Shown piece by piece: positions 1 through 6,579 of a DNA stretch of 12,019 nucleotides. The stretch spans positions 1-12,019 of the forward strand of contig CATXZX010000012.1 in assembly GCA_958404085.1 (NCBI GenBank), written 5' to 3'. Position 1 is the stretch's first letter; the number at the start of each line of letters is the position of its first letter. Source of the DNA: an uncultured Prevotellaceae bacterium. Lineage in GTDB: Bacteria > Bacteroidota > Bacteroidia > Bacteroidales > Bacteroidaceae. Made by a program: the position numbers and the translations under genes. Below the pieces are notes generated by a model. That model was not told where the DNA came from. It saw only the letters and a program-made list of their open reading frames with translations, and did not search any database.

Positions 1-1348
1 AGATATCCATCAACACATCAAAGAGAGTCTTTCTCTGATCTTTGGCCCACGCACAAATTTCGGCCAACAGCGAACATGCGGATACTGCATCTTTATCGCG
101 GACAAAATCCTCGGCTAAGAAGCCGTACGATTCTTCACCGCCACCTATATACTGCTTCACACCTTCATTCAGACGGATTTGCCGGGCAATCCATTTAAAA
201 CCTGTGTAGCAGTCATACATCTCAATATTGTTTTTCTCAGCGATAGAACGAATCAACTCCGTCGTAACAATCGTCTTTACGATAAATTCATTCCCTTTCA
301 TCTTACCCTGAGCCTGGCGGTTTTTGATAATGTAATACAAGAATATCATACAAGTCTGATTTCCATCAATCAGTACCCATTCGCCATGATTATTCTTACA
401 TGCCATACCTACCCGGTCGGCATCCGGATCACTGGCCATCACGATATCCGCATCAATCTTTTTAGCCAAATCCAACGCCAGCGTAAGAGCCTCGGCATTT
501 TCCGGGTTCGGACTTACCACGGTTGGGAAATTGCCATCCTTCACCATTTGCTCCGGCACACAATGCACATTCTCAAAGCCCCACTGCTTCAATGAACGCG
601 GAATAACCATCATTCCCGTACCGTGAATAGGAGTATACACGATTTTCAGGTCTTTCTGGCGCTTGATGCAGTCAGGGTCAATACTGATAGTCTGTACTTG
701 ATCCAAATAAGCCTTATCTATATCCTCGCCCACAATTTCTATCAGTTCCGGATTTCCCTCGAACTTAATCTGGTCAACCGTTACCCGATTTACTTCATCG
801 ATAATTCCCTTATCGTGTGGAGCCAAGACCTGTGCGCCATCATCCCAATAAGCCTTATATCCGTTGTACTCCTTCGGATTGTGGGATGCCGTCAGAATAA
901 TACCGCTCTGACATTTCAGGTAACGTATGGCAAAAGACATCTCGGGAGTCGGACGCATGTCCTCAAAAAGATAAACCTTTATACCGTTTGCCGAAAATAT
1001 ATTGGCAGAAGTCTCCGCAAACAAACGGCTATTGTTACGACAATCATATCCCACTACAACCGCTATTTGATCCAAATCCGCAAAATTCTTGTTCAAATAA
1101 TTCGACAAGCCCTGTGTGGCAGCGCCTACGGTATAAATATTCATCCGGTTTGTTCCGGCACCCATTATACCGCGCAAGCCACCTGTACCGAATTCCAAAG
1201 TCCGATAAAACGAGTCTATCAGTTCCGTATGATCTTCGGCCTCGAGCATTCGTCTTACTTCAGCCTGGGTCTGCTTGTCATAAACGGGTGAAGCAAGCCA
1301 CTGTTCGGCTACACTTTTGCACTGTGCAATTAAATCTGTATTCTCCAT
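1..1348 (-). CDS. Phosphoglucomutase/phosphomannomutase (phospho-sugar mutase), C-terminus cut by window edge
   Basis: The enzyme interconverts hexose-1-phosphate and hexose-6-phosphate (alpha-D-phosphohexomutase superfamily) in the cytoplasm, feeding glycogen, nucleotide-sugar and envelope synthesis. The minus frame is open from the ATG at 1348 to the edge, giving 449 residues; family members of this subtype are usually near 580, so the last quarter (mainly the C-terminal phosphate-binding domain 4) is missing. Visible landmarks are the N-terminal EFGTGGLRG motif (residues 52-60), the active-site phosphoserine loop TASHNP (153-158, Ser155), the metal-binding loop DPDADR (307-312) and the sugar-recognition loop GGEESYGF (403-410). 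The start is the first ATG after an in-frame stop 24 bp upstream. It lies 52 bp downstream of the C69 peptidase on the same strand, with no clear terminator between them. Whether glucose or mannose phosphate is preferred cannot be told from motifs, so no symbol is given. Confidence 0.95.
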   Translation of the reverse strand, partial: MENTDLIAQCKSVAEQWLASPVYDKQTQAEVRRMLEAEDHTELIDSFYRTLEFGTGGLRGIMGAGTNRMNIYTVGAATQGLSNYLNKNFADLDQIAVVVGYDCRNNSRLFAETSANIFSANGIKVYLFEDMRPTPEMSFAIRYLKCQSGIILTASHNPKEYNGYKAYWDDGAQVLAPHDKGIIDEVNRVTVDQIKFEGNPELIEIVGEDIDKAYLDQVQTISIDPDCIKRQKDLKIVYTPIHGTGMMVIPRSLKQWGFENVHCVPEQMVKDGNFPTVVSPNPENAEALTLALDLAKKIDADIVMASDPDADRVGMACKNNHGEWVLIDGNQTCMIFLYYIIKNRQAQGKMKGNEFIVKTIVTTELIRSIAEKNNIEMYDCYTGFKWIARQIRLNEGVKQYIGGGEESYGFLAEDFVRDKDAVSACSLLAEICAWAKDQRKTLFDVLMDI

Positions 1349-1400
1349 ATCTATTCTTTTTATAATGATATTCTATTATTTACCGCTAAACTCTCTCATT

Positions 1401-3053
1401 CTATTCCGCCGGAATCGCATAACGTTCACCTGTTTCCCTAACAATTCTTTCACGATAGGCATTCGGATAACCCGAACGGACCGGACGCTCTCCCAGACCA
1501 TGCTTGGTACGTTTGAAAACTCCGTTCTCTTCTTTTCTCGTGACACCATCGTTGTATTTCACTATCAGGAATTCACCCAACGCTTTCCATCGTTCCAACA
1601 TTTCTCCGGCAACCTTATTTGTATAACGGTCCAAATATTCCTCAGCCTCCAGTTTACTGGTCTTCATAAGTTTCTGAGCTTCATCTTCCACCGTCTTCTG
1701 ATTGGCCGCATATTGATTTTCCAACTCATCACGTACTTTTTTCAAATCGCCAAAAAGCATAGAATAACGGGGATAAACCATATTTGCGACCCAATTGCAT
1801 ACCCAGAAAGCAGATTTCCACGAGAATGTGACGCCATCTGCCGTATGCCGGTCGTAACACTCTGGCACATTCTTCGTACAACAGTAAACGGGAGTGAAGG
1901 GTGTTGTATTTGCCTCATCATTCGCAAACCAAAGAATGCCGCCGACAGGATTTGGCAGGAACGAACGCAACTGAGACACAAAAACAAAAGCAGCCTGTTG
2001 TGTCGAAATAGGCCGTTCATTGAAATATTTCTTACCATTACAGTCCCAACTGAGTGGTGTAGGACGATAAGGCGCTTCATACGGTCCCGCACTTATATCG
2101 CCTGTCATATCAAACGGAGTATCTTCATAATGGTCGCGCATGCAGTTCTGAACATCGCGAATACTCAATTTCCGTTTTGGTTTGACATACAATGGCATCG
2201 GATTATTCCATTCGTCTTTCTTCCCCGATGCATAACCGATATACCGGTCCATTCCATCCACCCATTTATTGAAAAAGCTCCACACACGGGCCTCGCAGAA
2301 GCGTAGACCTGAAAACGTAAGCGGACAATAAGCGGCGGCAAAGTCAAAGTCTTCATCCTTTCCATTGAAATACCCCTTTTCGCGGGCCAATGAAATGACA
2401 TCCGGAGCATACATACAATTCTTTTTGTCCTTGCGGTCGAACTTCCGTATCCGGCTCTGGTTGGCATGCGCACAGATACAGTCATCAGGAATACGTACCG
2501 CTACCCACACGGCACCCTTGCGACCAGCTCCTTTGCCTATCATCTCCATAATCCAAACCTCATTCGGATCGGCAATGGAAAAAGACTCACCTTCACTGGC
2601 ATAGCCATACTTTTTCACCAAATCCGTCATCACGTCAATAGCCTCCCGGGCCGTTTTGGAACGCTGAAGGGCAATGTATATCAAACTGCCATAGTCCAAT
2701 ATTCCTGCCGTATCGACCAGTTCTTCACGGCCTCCGAAGGTCGTTTCCGCTATACTGACCTGATGTTCATTGATATTACCGATCACATCGTACGTAACAG
2801 GCGCTTCGGGTATTTTACCCAGGTAAGCGTTATCCTCCCAATTATATACCTCACGATAGGTTCCTTTCGGATGTTTGCCAGCCTTGAATTGCCACAAGGA
2901 ACCGAACATGCCAAAATCATCCGAACTGTATGAAATCATTACAGAACCATCTGCAGAAGCGTTTTTACCAACGAGAATATTTGTACAGGCAAAAGCCTTG
3001 AATCCAGAAAAAAGGCCTAATACTAATACCGCTAAAACCTGCTTTTTTTTCAT
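1401..3053 (-). CDS. Secreted C69-family dipeptidase (PepD-like, Ntn-hydrolase)
   Basis: A 550-residue member of peptidase family C69 (formerly U34), enzymes that cleave dipeptides or short peptides with an N-terminal cysteine as nucleophile. The ATG at 3053 is chosen because a signal peptide follows at once: MKKK, a hydrophobic core (residues 6-18) and an AFA cleavage site directly before Cys23. The conserved CTNILVGKNASADGS block (23-37) is the start of the mature enzyme, so cleavage would expose the catalytic Cys. Further family-like blocks are NEHQVSIAETTF (95-106), SIADPNEVWIMEMIGKG (159-175) and the ICAHANQSRI segment (193-202). An extended frame begins upstream with GTG at 3116 but overlaps the end of nadC and would bury the signal peptide. 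It starts 31 bp after nadC, so the two may share a transcript. The likely role is periplasmic or extracellular peptide degradation; the exact substrate is unknown. Confidence 0.92.
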   Translation of the reverse strand: MKKKQVLAVLVLGLFSGFKAFACTNILVGKNASADGSVMISYSSDDFGMFGSLWQFKAGKHPKGTYREVYNWEDNAYLGKIPEAPVTYDVIGNINEHQVSIAETTFGGREELVDTAGILDYGSLIYIALQRSKTAREAIDVMTDLVKKYGYASEGESFSIADPNEVWIMEMIGKGAGRKGAVWVAVRIPDDCICAHANQSRIRKFDRKDKKNCMYAPDVISLAREKGYFNGKDEDFDFAAAYCPLTFSGLRFCEARVWSFFNKWVDGMDRYIGYASGKKDEWNNPMPLYVKPKRKLSIRDVQNCMRDHYEDTPFDMTGDISAGPYEAPYRPTPLSWDCNGKKYFNERPISTQQAAFVFVSQLRSFLPNPVGGILWFANDEANTTPFTPVYCCTKNVPECYDRHTADGVTFSWKSAFWVCNWVANMVYPRYSMLFGDLKKVRDELENQYAANQKTVEDEAQKLMKTSKLEAEEYLDRYTNKVAGEMLERWKALGEFLIVKYNDGVTRKEENGVFKRTKHGLGERPVRSGYPNAYRERIVRETGERYAIPAE

Positions 3054-3084
3054 CTTATATTTCCAAATTCGTTCACTTAATTCA

Positions 3085-3933
3085 TTAGCAGGCCTTAAAC
3101 GACAAATCCAACCCACATACCGAATGAGTCAATGCGCCAACCGATATGAAATCTACTCCGCACTCGGCATAACTGCGAATCGTATCGTATGTAATTCCTC
3201 CGCTCGATTCAATCTCATATCTTCCATTGACCATTTCGACAGCCTTGCGTGTGTCGGTCACCGAAAAATTATCCAACATGATTCTATCTACACCACCTAA
3301 GTCCAAGACCTGACGCAGTTCGTCAAATGTACGGACTTCTATTTCAATTTTCAGATTCTTCCCTTTCTCCTTCAGATACCGGTGACAACGTTCCAACGCA
3401 TTCGAAATCCCTCCGGCAAAATCCACGTGATTATCCTTCAGCAGAATCATGTCGAACAAGCCGATGCGATGGTTCACTCCTCCGCCTATTTTTACGGCCT
3501 CTTTCTCCAACATACGCATGCCGGGTGTCGTTTTTCGGGTGTCAAGAATCCTTGTATGTGTACCTTTCAGGCGTTCCACGTATTTATGAGTCATTGTAGC
3601 GATACCGCTCATTCGCTGCATCACATTCAACATCAGCCGCTCCGTCTGCAACAGGCTTTGTACCTTTCCGGTGACGACAAATGCTACATCACCGGGTTTT
3701 ACATAGGTGCCGTCCTCTATCAGGATTTCCATCTTCATGGTAGGATCGAAGCGATGAAATATACGCTTTGCAATTTCCACACCAGCCAAAATGCCTTCTT
3801 CCTTTACCAGCAAATGCGATTTACCAATTACATCGGCAGGGATGCAACATAGCGTCGTATGATCCCCATCACCTATATCTTCTGAAAATGCTAAATCTAT
3901 TAAACGGTCATTCAATTCATCTACTGTATACAT
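3085..3933 (-). CDS. nadC: Nicotinate-nucleotide pyrophosphorylase (quinolinate phosphoribosyltransferase)
   Basis: Converts quinolinate and PRPP to nicotinate mononucleotide, CO2 and pyrophosphate, the third step of de novo NAD synthesis. The 282-residue product is of normal length. An N-terminal open-faced sandwich domain (about residues 1-110) is followed by the alpha/beta barrel with the expected QPRTase signatures: DTRKTTPGMR (131-140), GGGVNHRIGL (150-159), LLKDNH (164-169), EIEV (197-200), IMLDNF (218-223), ESSGG (242-246) and DFISVGALTHS (261-271). These carry the Arg, Lys, His, Glu and Asp residues used to hold quinolinate and PRPP in the family. It is transcribed away from rlmH and leads a possible three-gene unit with the C69 peptidase and the sugar mutase. 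nadA and nadB are not in the window. The call is secure. Confidence 0.97.
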   Translation of the reverse strand: MYTVDELNDRLIDLAFSEDIGDGDHTTLCCIPADVIGKSHLLVKEEGILAGVEIAKRIFHRFDPTMKMEILIEDGTYVKPGDVAFVVTGKVQSLLQTERLMLNVMQRMSGIATMTHKYVERLKGTHTRILDTRKTTPGMRMLEKEAVKIGGGVNHRIGLFDMILLKDNHVDFAGGISNALERCHRYLKEKGKNLKIEIEVRTFDELRQVLDLGGVDRIMLDNFSVTDTRKAVEMVNGRYEIESSGGITYDTIRSYAECGVDFISVGALTHSVCGLDLSFKAC

Positions 3934-3964
3934 AATTATATTAAGATTATTGTTTTCATTCTTG

Positions 3965-3972
3965 CAAAAATA
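3965..3972 (-). promoter_or_regulatory. Candidate -7 element for nadC
   Basis: Read on the minus strand this is TATTTTTG, a match to the Bacteroidetes -7 consensus TAnnTTTG, lying 31 bp ahead of the nadC ATG. It predicts a 5' UTR of about 25 nt. No good TTTG-like -33 element is visible at the usual 19-21 bp spacing (there is only an A/T-rich TTTTC), so the call rests on the -7 match and its position in a divergent intergenic region. Confidence 0.45.
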
Positions 3973-4013
3973 GTTTTTTTCGTTGAAATGAAAAATCTAT
4001 CCAGATAAAAAAG

Positions 4014-4021
4014 TACCTTTG
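4014..4021 (+). promoter_or_regulatory. Candidate -7 element for rlmH (possibly leaderless)
   Basis: TACCTTTG matches the Bacteroidetes -7 consensus TAnnTTTG. Its last G is 6 nt before the A of the rlmH ATG at 4027, which is about where transcription would begin. The message would then have almost no 5' UTR. A TTG at 3983-3985 is 28 bp upstream, longer than the usual 19-21 bp spacer, so the -33 part is weak or absent. Confidence 0.45.
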
Positions 4022-4026
4022 CGTAC

Positions 4027-4500
4027 ATGAAAACGCTTTTTATCGTCATCGGAAAGACCGTCGACCAACATTTGGAACTTCTGATTCAAGAATATGTCAA
4101 ACGTATTTCTCATTACATCACTTTTGAAATTGAAGTCATTCCCGATTTAAAAAACACGAAGAACCTGTCGTTCGAACAACAAAAGAAACGCGAAGGCGAA
4201 TTGCTGCTGAAAGTATTACGTCCCACTGATACCTTGGTACTTTTAGATGAGCATGGAAAAGAATTCAGGTCCGTCGAATTTGCCCGCTACATGACAAATA
4301 AATTATCGAATACAAGCAGACGATTGGTGTTCGTCATAGGCGGAGCCTACGGATTCGACCAGAAAATCTATGACCTGGCACACGAAAAAATTTCACTTTC
4401 GAAAATGACTTTTTCCCACCAGATGATTCGCCTTCTTTTTGTGGAACAGCTATACCGGGCCATGACGATTATAAAAGGAGAACCTTATCACCACGAATAG
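4027..4500 (+). CDS. rlmH: 23S rRNA (pseudouridine1915-N3)-methyltransferase
   Basis: RlmH is a small SPOUT-class methyltransferase that uses S-adenosylmethionine to methylate N3 of pseudouridine 1915 in helix 69 of 23S rRNA, acting on assembled ribosomes. The 157-residue product has the normal family length. Diagnostic parts are the IGGAYG glycine loop (residues 104-109) of the trefoil-knot SAM site, the TFSHQMIRLLFVEQLYRA segment (128-145), and the hallmark C-terminus KGEPYHHE (150-157) that reaches the target base. It is the only standard-length plus-strand gene in the window, divergent from nadC (93 bp). It overlaps the end of the facing endonuclease-like gene by 13 bp. No Shine-Dalgarno is visible and a -7-like element sits just in front of the ATG. 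Confidence 0.97.
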   Translation: MKTLFIVIGKTVDQHLELLIQEYVKRISHYITFEIEVIPDLKNTKNLSFEQQKKREGELLLKVLRPTDTLVLLDEHGKEFRSVEFARYMTNKLSNTSRRLVFVIGGAYGFDQKIYDLAHEKISLSKMTFSHQMIRLLFVEQLYRAMTIIKGEPYHHE

Positions 4501-5543
4501 GAAAAAGTGACGGTCAGCGGCAAGTGGTCGCTGAATCCTCCCCGGTACAGCGGTCCCTGGTATGTACGATAAGGTATTCTGTTATCCTGGCTGTCGTGCA
4601 TCAATAGAAAAGGATAATCCATGATCAGGCAACGACTATAATCGGTATGTATTCGATTCTTTCCATCAAGTAGGCATCCGTTTACAATAATTTGATCTAA
4701 CTGTTCCCACCTTTGCTGAAAATAGTAAGTTCCTCGTACTTCCTTATGGAATTTACCACGTTTATCGGTTGTCAAATTGTATAATTCCCCTCTTTCCGCA
4801 TTCATTATTTTTCCATTTTTCAAGGGTTTGGCATTCAAAACACGCCGTACCGAAGCGTCCTTTGGTCCGTCATTAAAATCTCCGAGTACGACAATCTGGG
4901 GATTCAAACGTTTACGGACAACAGAGTCTACGGCCTGACGCAAGACACCAGCCACATGACAACGATAAATGCCGGTCAAAGACACGCCACCTCGTCTGCT
5001 GGGAAAATGACAGACAAAAATATCCAGCGTATCACGCGTTTGCAAGATTCCTGATACGTGCAATAGGTCACGCGTAGGACGGAAACCCATCGGTCGGTGT
5101 TCCGATACATCGATCGAGCATGAATGAATCGGACGAAAAGATGCAGGTTGATACAAAAGAGCGATGTCAAGGCCACGAGTATCGGGACTTGACGTTACAA
5201 CATATTCGTACCCAACGTTTCGCAGAGGTGTACGCCGGGTCAAGTCATACAATACGGAATCATTTTCAACCTCACAGAGCGCGATTAAATCAACCGGTTC
5301 ATTATCAGACAATGCAATCAGAACCTTACTTAACGCATTCAGTTTTTTCCAATAGCGCGGTCTGTCCCACTTCCTTTCGGAATCAGGCAAAAAATCTGTA
5401 TCGTCTTTTCCATCTTCATGCTTACAATCAAACAAATTTTCGACATTCCACTCTCCTATCCGGAATTGATGCTGTCCGCAAAGGCCAAGCGGAGTCAACA
5501 ATAGGGAAATCAGACATGACAAGCCGTATATAAACCTTTTCAT
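4488..5543 (-). CDS. Secreted endonuclease/exonuclease/phosphatase (EEP) family protein
   Basis: A 351-residue protein of the DNase I/exonuclease III-like metal-dependent phosphodiesterase superfamily. From the ATG at 5543 it begins with a signal peptide (MKRF, hydrophobic residues 8-22). There is no lipobox, because Leu rather than a small residue precedes Cys22, so it is probably periplasmic or secreted. Catalytic landmarks are WNVENLFD (33-39 region, with the metal-side Asn), CEVEN with Glu91, CHFPSR (178-183), GDFND (221-225) and the terminal SDHLPL (338-343, Asp339-His340). A frame extension to 5582 would start at TTG and precede the signal peptide, so it was not used. The last 13 bases overlap the end of rlmH tail to tail. 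The substrate (nucleic acid, phosphoinositide or another phosphodiester) cannot be read from the sequence. Confidence 0.9.
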   Translation of the reverse strand: MKRFIYGLSCLISLLLTPLGLCGQHQFRIGEWNVENLFDCKHEDGKDDTDFLPDSERKWDRPRYWKKLNALSKVLIALSDNEPVDLIALCEVENDSVLYDLTRRTPLRNVGYEYVVTSSPDTRGLDIALLYQPASFRPIHSCSIDVSEHRPMGFRPTRDLLHVSGILQTRDTLDIFVCHFPSRRGGVSLTGIYRCHVAGVLRQAVDSVVRKRLNPQIVVLGDFNDGPKDASVRRVLNAKPLKNGKIMNAERGELYNLTTDKRGKFHKEVRGTYYFQQRWEQLDQIIVNGCLLDGKNRIHTDYSRCLIMDYPFLLMHDSQDNRIPYRTYQGPLYRGGFSDHLPLTVTFSYSW

Positions 5544-5676
5544 TACCAAGATAAATTGGTTCCGTGATACCTCATTTTGCAATATTCATATTACAAATAG
5601 AAATCATAAAGCGTTAATTAATAGTTTTTTAATACGATTTTTCATTTACAGAAACCCGTTTCTTGAATGAAAACAC

Positions 5677-5684
5677 TATCTTTG
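5677..5684 (+). promoter_or_regulatory. Orphan plus-strand promoter -7 element
   Basis: TATCTTTG fits TAnnTTTG and is followed by GCA, a common arrangement in Bacteroidetes promoters. Transcription would start near 5688-5692 and run into a 21-codon ORF and then the hairpin at 5793-5818. No convincing -33 TTTG lies at the right distance (a TTG at 5663-5665 is too close). It points away from the endonuclease-like gene and antisense to the gene cluster on its right. Confidence 0.4.
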
Positions 5685-5780
5685 CAACCGAAATGAAGGA
5701 AGGATGTCAGGAAATCCCTATTCATCTCATTGTTGAAAGAAAGAATAGATTGTTTTAAGTTAGGTGTTAAGTTTTATTTG

Positions 5781-5794
5781 TTTTCAGCTGAAAA
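5781..5794. repeat. Perfect 14-bp palindrome
   Basis: TTTTCAGCTGAAAA is its own reverse complement and abuts (by 2 bp, overlaps) the terminator stem. It could be a dimeric repressor operator or just the U-tract side of the bidirectional terminator combined with a chance CAGCTG centre. It lies over 80 bp downstream of the orphan promoter, so a classical promoter operator is unlikely. Confidence 0.5.
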
Positions 5795-5818
5795 AGAATC
5801 CCAATTCAGGGATTCTTT
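5793..5818 (-). terminator. Bidirectional intrinsic terminator, better on the minus strand
   Basis: AAAGAATCCC (5793-5802) and GGGATTCTTT (5809-5818) form a perfect 10-bp stem around a 6-nt loop. On the minus strand the hairpin ends in TTTTT followed by C, a good U-tract. It lies 95 bp downstream of the lipoprotein stop codon, so it probably ends transcripts from the lipoprotein and perhaps the whole his operon. On the plus strand it could end the candidate small transcript. It also insulates the endonuclease-like gene from read-through. Confidence 0.75.
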
Positions 5819-5848
5819 AAATGGCGGCCGATTCGACTCCCTTTGTCC

Positions 5849-5860
5849 TATTTTAAAATA
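5849..5860. repeat. 12-bp AT palindrome flanked by GC-rich arms
   Basis: TATTTTAAAATA is a perfect palindrome. It is bracketed by GGCCG at 5826-5830 and CGGCC at 5862-5866, which could pair over it. It lies 53 bp past the lipoprotein stop. No function is recognised; it may be a protein-binding site or a weak extra 3'-end structure. Confidence 0.35.
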
Positions 5861-5912
5861 CCGGCCTGCTAATACAAACAAACTCCCTTCCCGTAATCAC
5901 AGGATAGCTCGT

Positions 5913-6509
5913 TTATTTGAGAACCCTCCCTCCCGATATAAGTACCTCTTCATCGTCCAGTGATGGAAAAGGTAGCTGCTGTGAAACGCTGTCGCGCTTT
6001 ATCCATTCATAAGCCAGCGGTTTTCGTATACCCGGAATCCGAAAGTATTCTTCCACTAATCCTGCCACGGCAATCCGACGATGAAAATTCTCGGGATGTG
6101 CCACCAGATTCAGTTCTTCGCGTATCGCTTTACCTTTTTCCAGTCTGACAGGCAAGCAGTTCATATAGTCCGTTTCGTCTGGACGGTCGGCCAAAACGAT
6201 ATTCGTCTCGACATCCGAAGGAATCCCGAACTGGATCTGTTTTACCGAGCTTCCCGGTATATAACCGACTATATATCCCATCACCCAAACAGCCGTATCG
6301 GAGGAGAGCGAATAGCACCAGTCCCACGCTTGCGCTACCGTCAGGCAGGAAAAAGTATTCTCATCCTCACCATCATTTGGTTCTGACGGTTTTTCGATTG
6401 TACCTCCACCCGACACCTTGTCATCCTCTTCCGGGAATGAGGGCTTTTCGCATGAACCCATACACAAACATATTCCCAACAGAATATGCAATAAACGATT
6501 TGCCATCAT
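5913..6509 (-). CDS. Small lipoprotein with DUF6359-like domain
   Basis: A 198-residue predicted lipoprotein. Residues 1-19 form a signal peptide ending in MGS before Cys20, an acceptable Bacteroidetes lipobox. After the Cys come Pro/Glu-rich residues with EEDD at 27-30, an acidic patch of the kind that can act as a surface-export signal in Bacteroidetes, and then a flexible Gly/Ser/Pro/Glu linker to about residue 52. The rest (about 55-170) resembles DUF6359: LTVAQAWDW, VWVMGYIVGYIPG, TNIVLADRPDETDYMNCLPVRL and VAGLVEEYFRIPGIRKP, a pattern typical of small OB-fold-like domains in Bacteroides lipoproteins. Function is unknown. It starts 70 bp after hisB on the same strand with no terminator in between, so it may be the last gene of the his transcript; a connection to histidine synthesis is not evident. 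The ATG at 6506 is an equally good start. Confidence 0.85.
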   Translation of the reverse strand: MMANRLLHILLGICLCMGSCEKPSFPEEDDKVSGGGTIEKPSEPNDGEDENTFSCLTVAQAWDWCYSLSSDTAVWVMGYIVGYIPGSSVKQIQFGIPSDVETNIVLADRPDETDYMNCLPVRLEKGKAIREELNLVAHPENFHRRIAVAGLVEEYFRIPGIRKPLAYEWIKRDSVSQQLPFPSLDDEEVLISGGRVLK

Positions 6510-6579
6510 GTTCCAATTTTATTAATCAATCATGTTGCGTTCATGTACAAGGCCATGACAGCCCTCACATTTCCCGATT

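Larger units (their letters stand above)
5690..5822 (+). ncRNA. Candidate small transcript (about 130 nt), sRNA or short-peptide mRNA
   Basis: This stretch lies between a plus-strand TAnnTTTG element and a strong hairpin, as expected for a short independent transcript. Inside it, 5693-5758 is an ATG-to-TAA frame of 21 codons (starts MKEGCQEIPI, ends RKNRLF) only a few bases after the predicted start of transcription. The peptide has no recognisable motif. Hairpin read-out on this strand ends in only three T before A, so termination here would be weaker than on the minus strand. It could be a regulatory RNA, a tiny protein gene, the relic of a lost gene, or simply the terminator region of the flanking genes. 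Together with the hairpin and palindromes this describes most of the 369-bp gap at 5544-5912. Confidence 0.25.

Noticed and set aside
623..1291. Long plus-strand open frames opposite the sugar mutase, C69 peptidase and his genes (for example 623-1291 and 1317-2306)
   Set aside because: They are antisense shadows of well-supported genes, have no recognisable domains and odd composition, and lack promoters.
3043..3050. Run of eight A (coding strand) right after the C69 start codon, a possible slippage or phase-variation tract
   Set aside because: It simply encodes the Lys-rich n-region of a signal peptide; runs of this length at such places are common and nothing else suggests phase variation.
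3054..3116. N-terminal extension of the C69 peptidase to a GTG at 3116
   Set aside because: It would overlap nadC and put 21 residues ahead of a clear signal peptide; the ATG at 3053 is preferred. The same reasoning rejects the TTG start at 5582 for the EEP protein.
5824..5850. tRNA-like 3' half (ATTCGACTCC, resembling a T-loop) in the gene-free gap
   Set aside because: The flanking bases do not form a T stem, and no matching acceptor or anticodon arm exists upstream; neither strand gives a cloverleaf.
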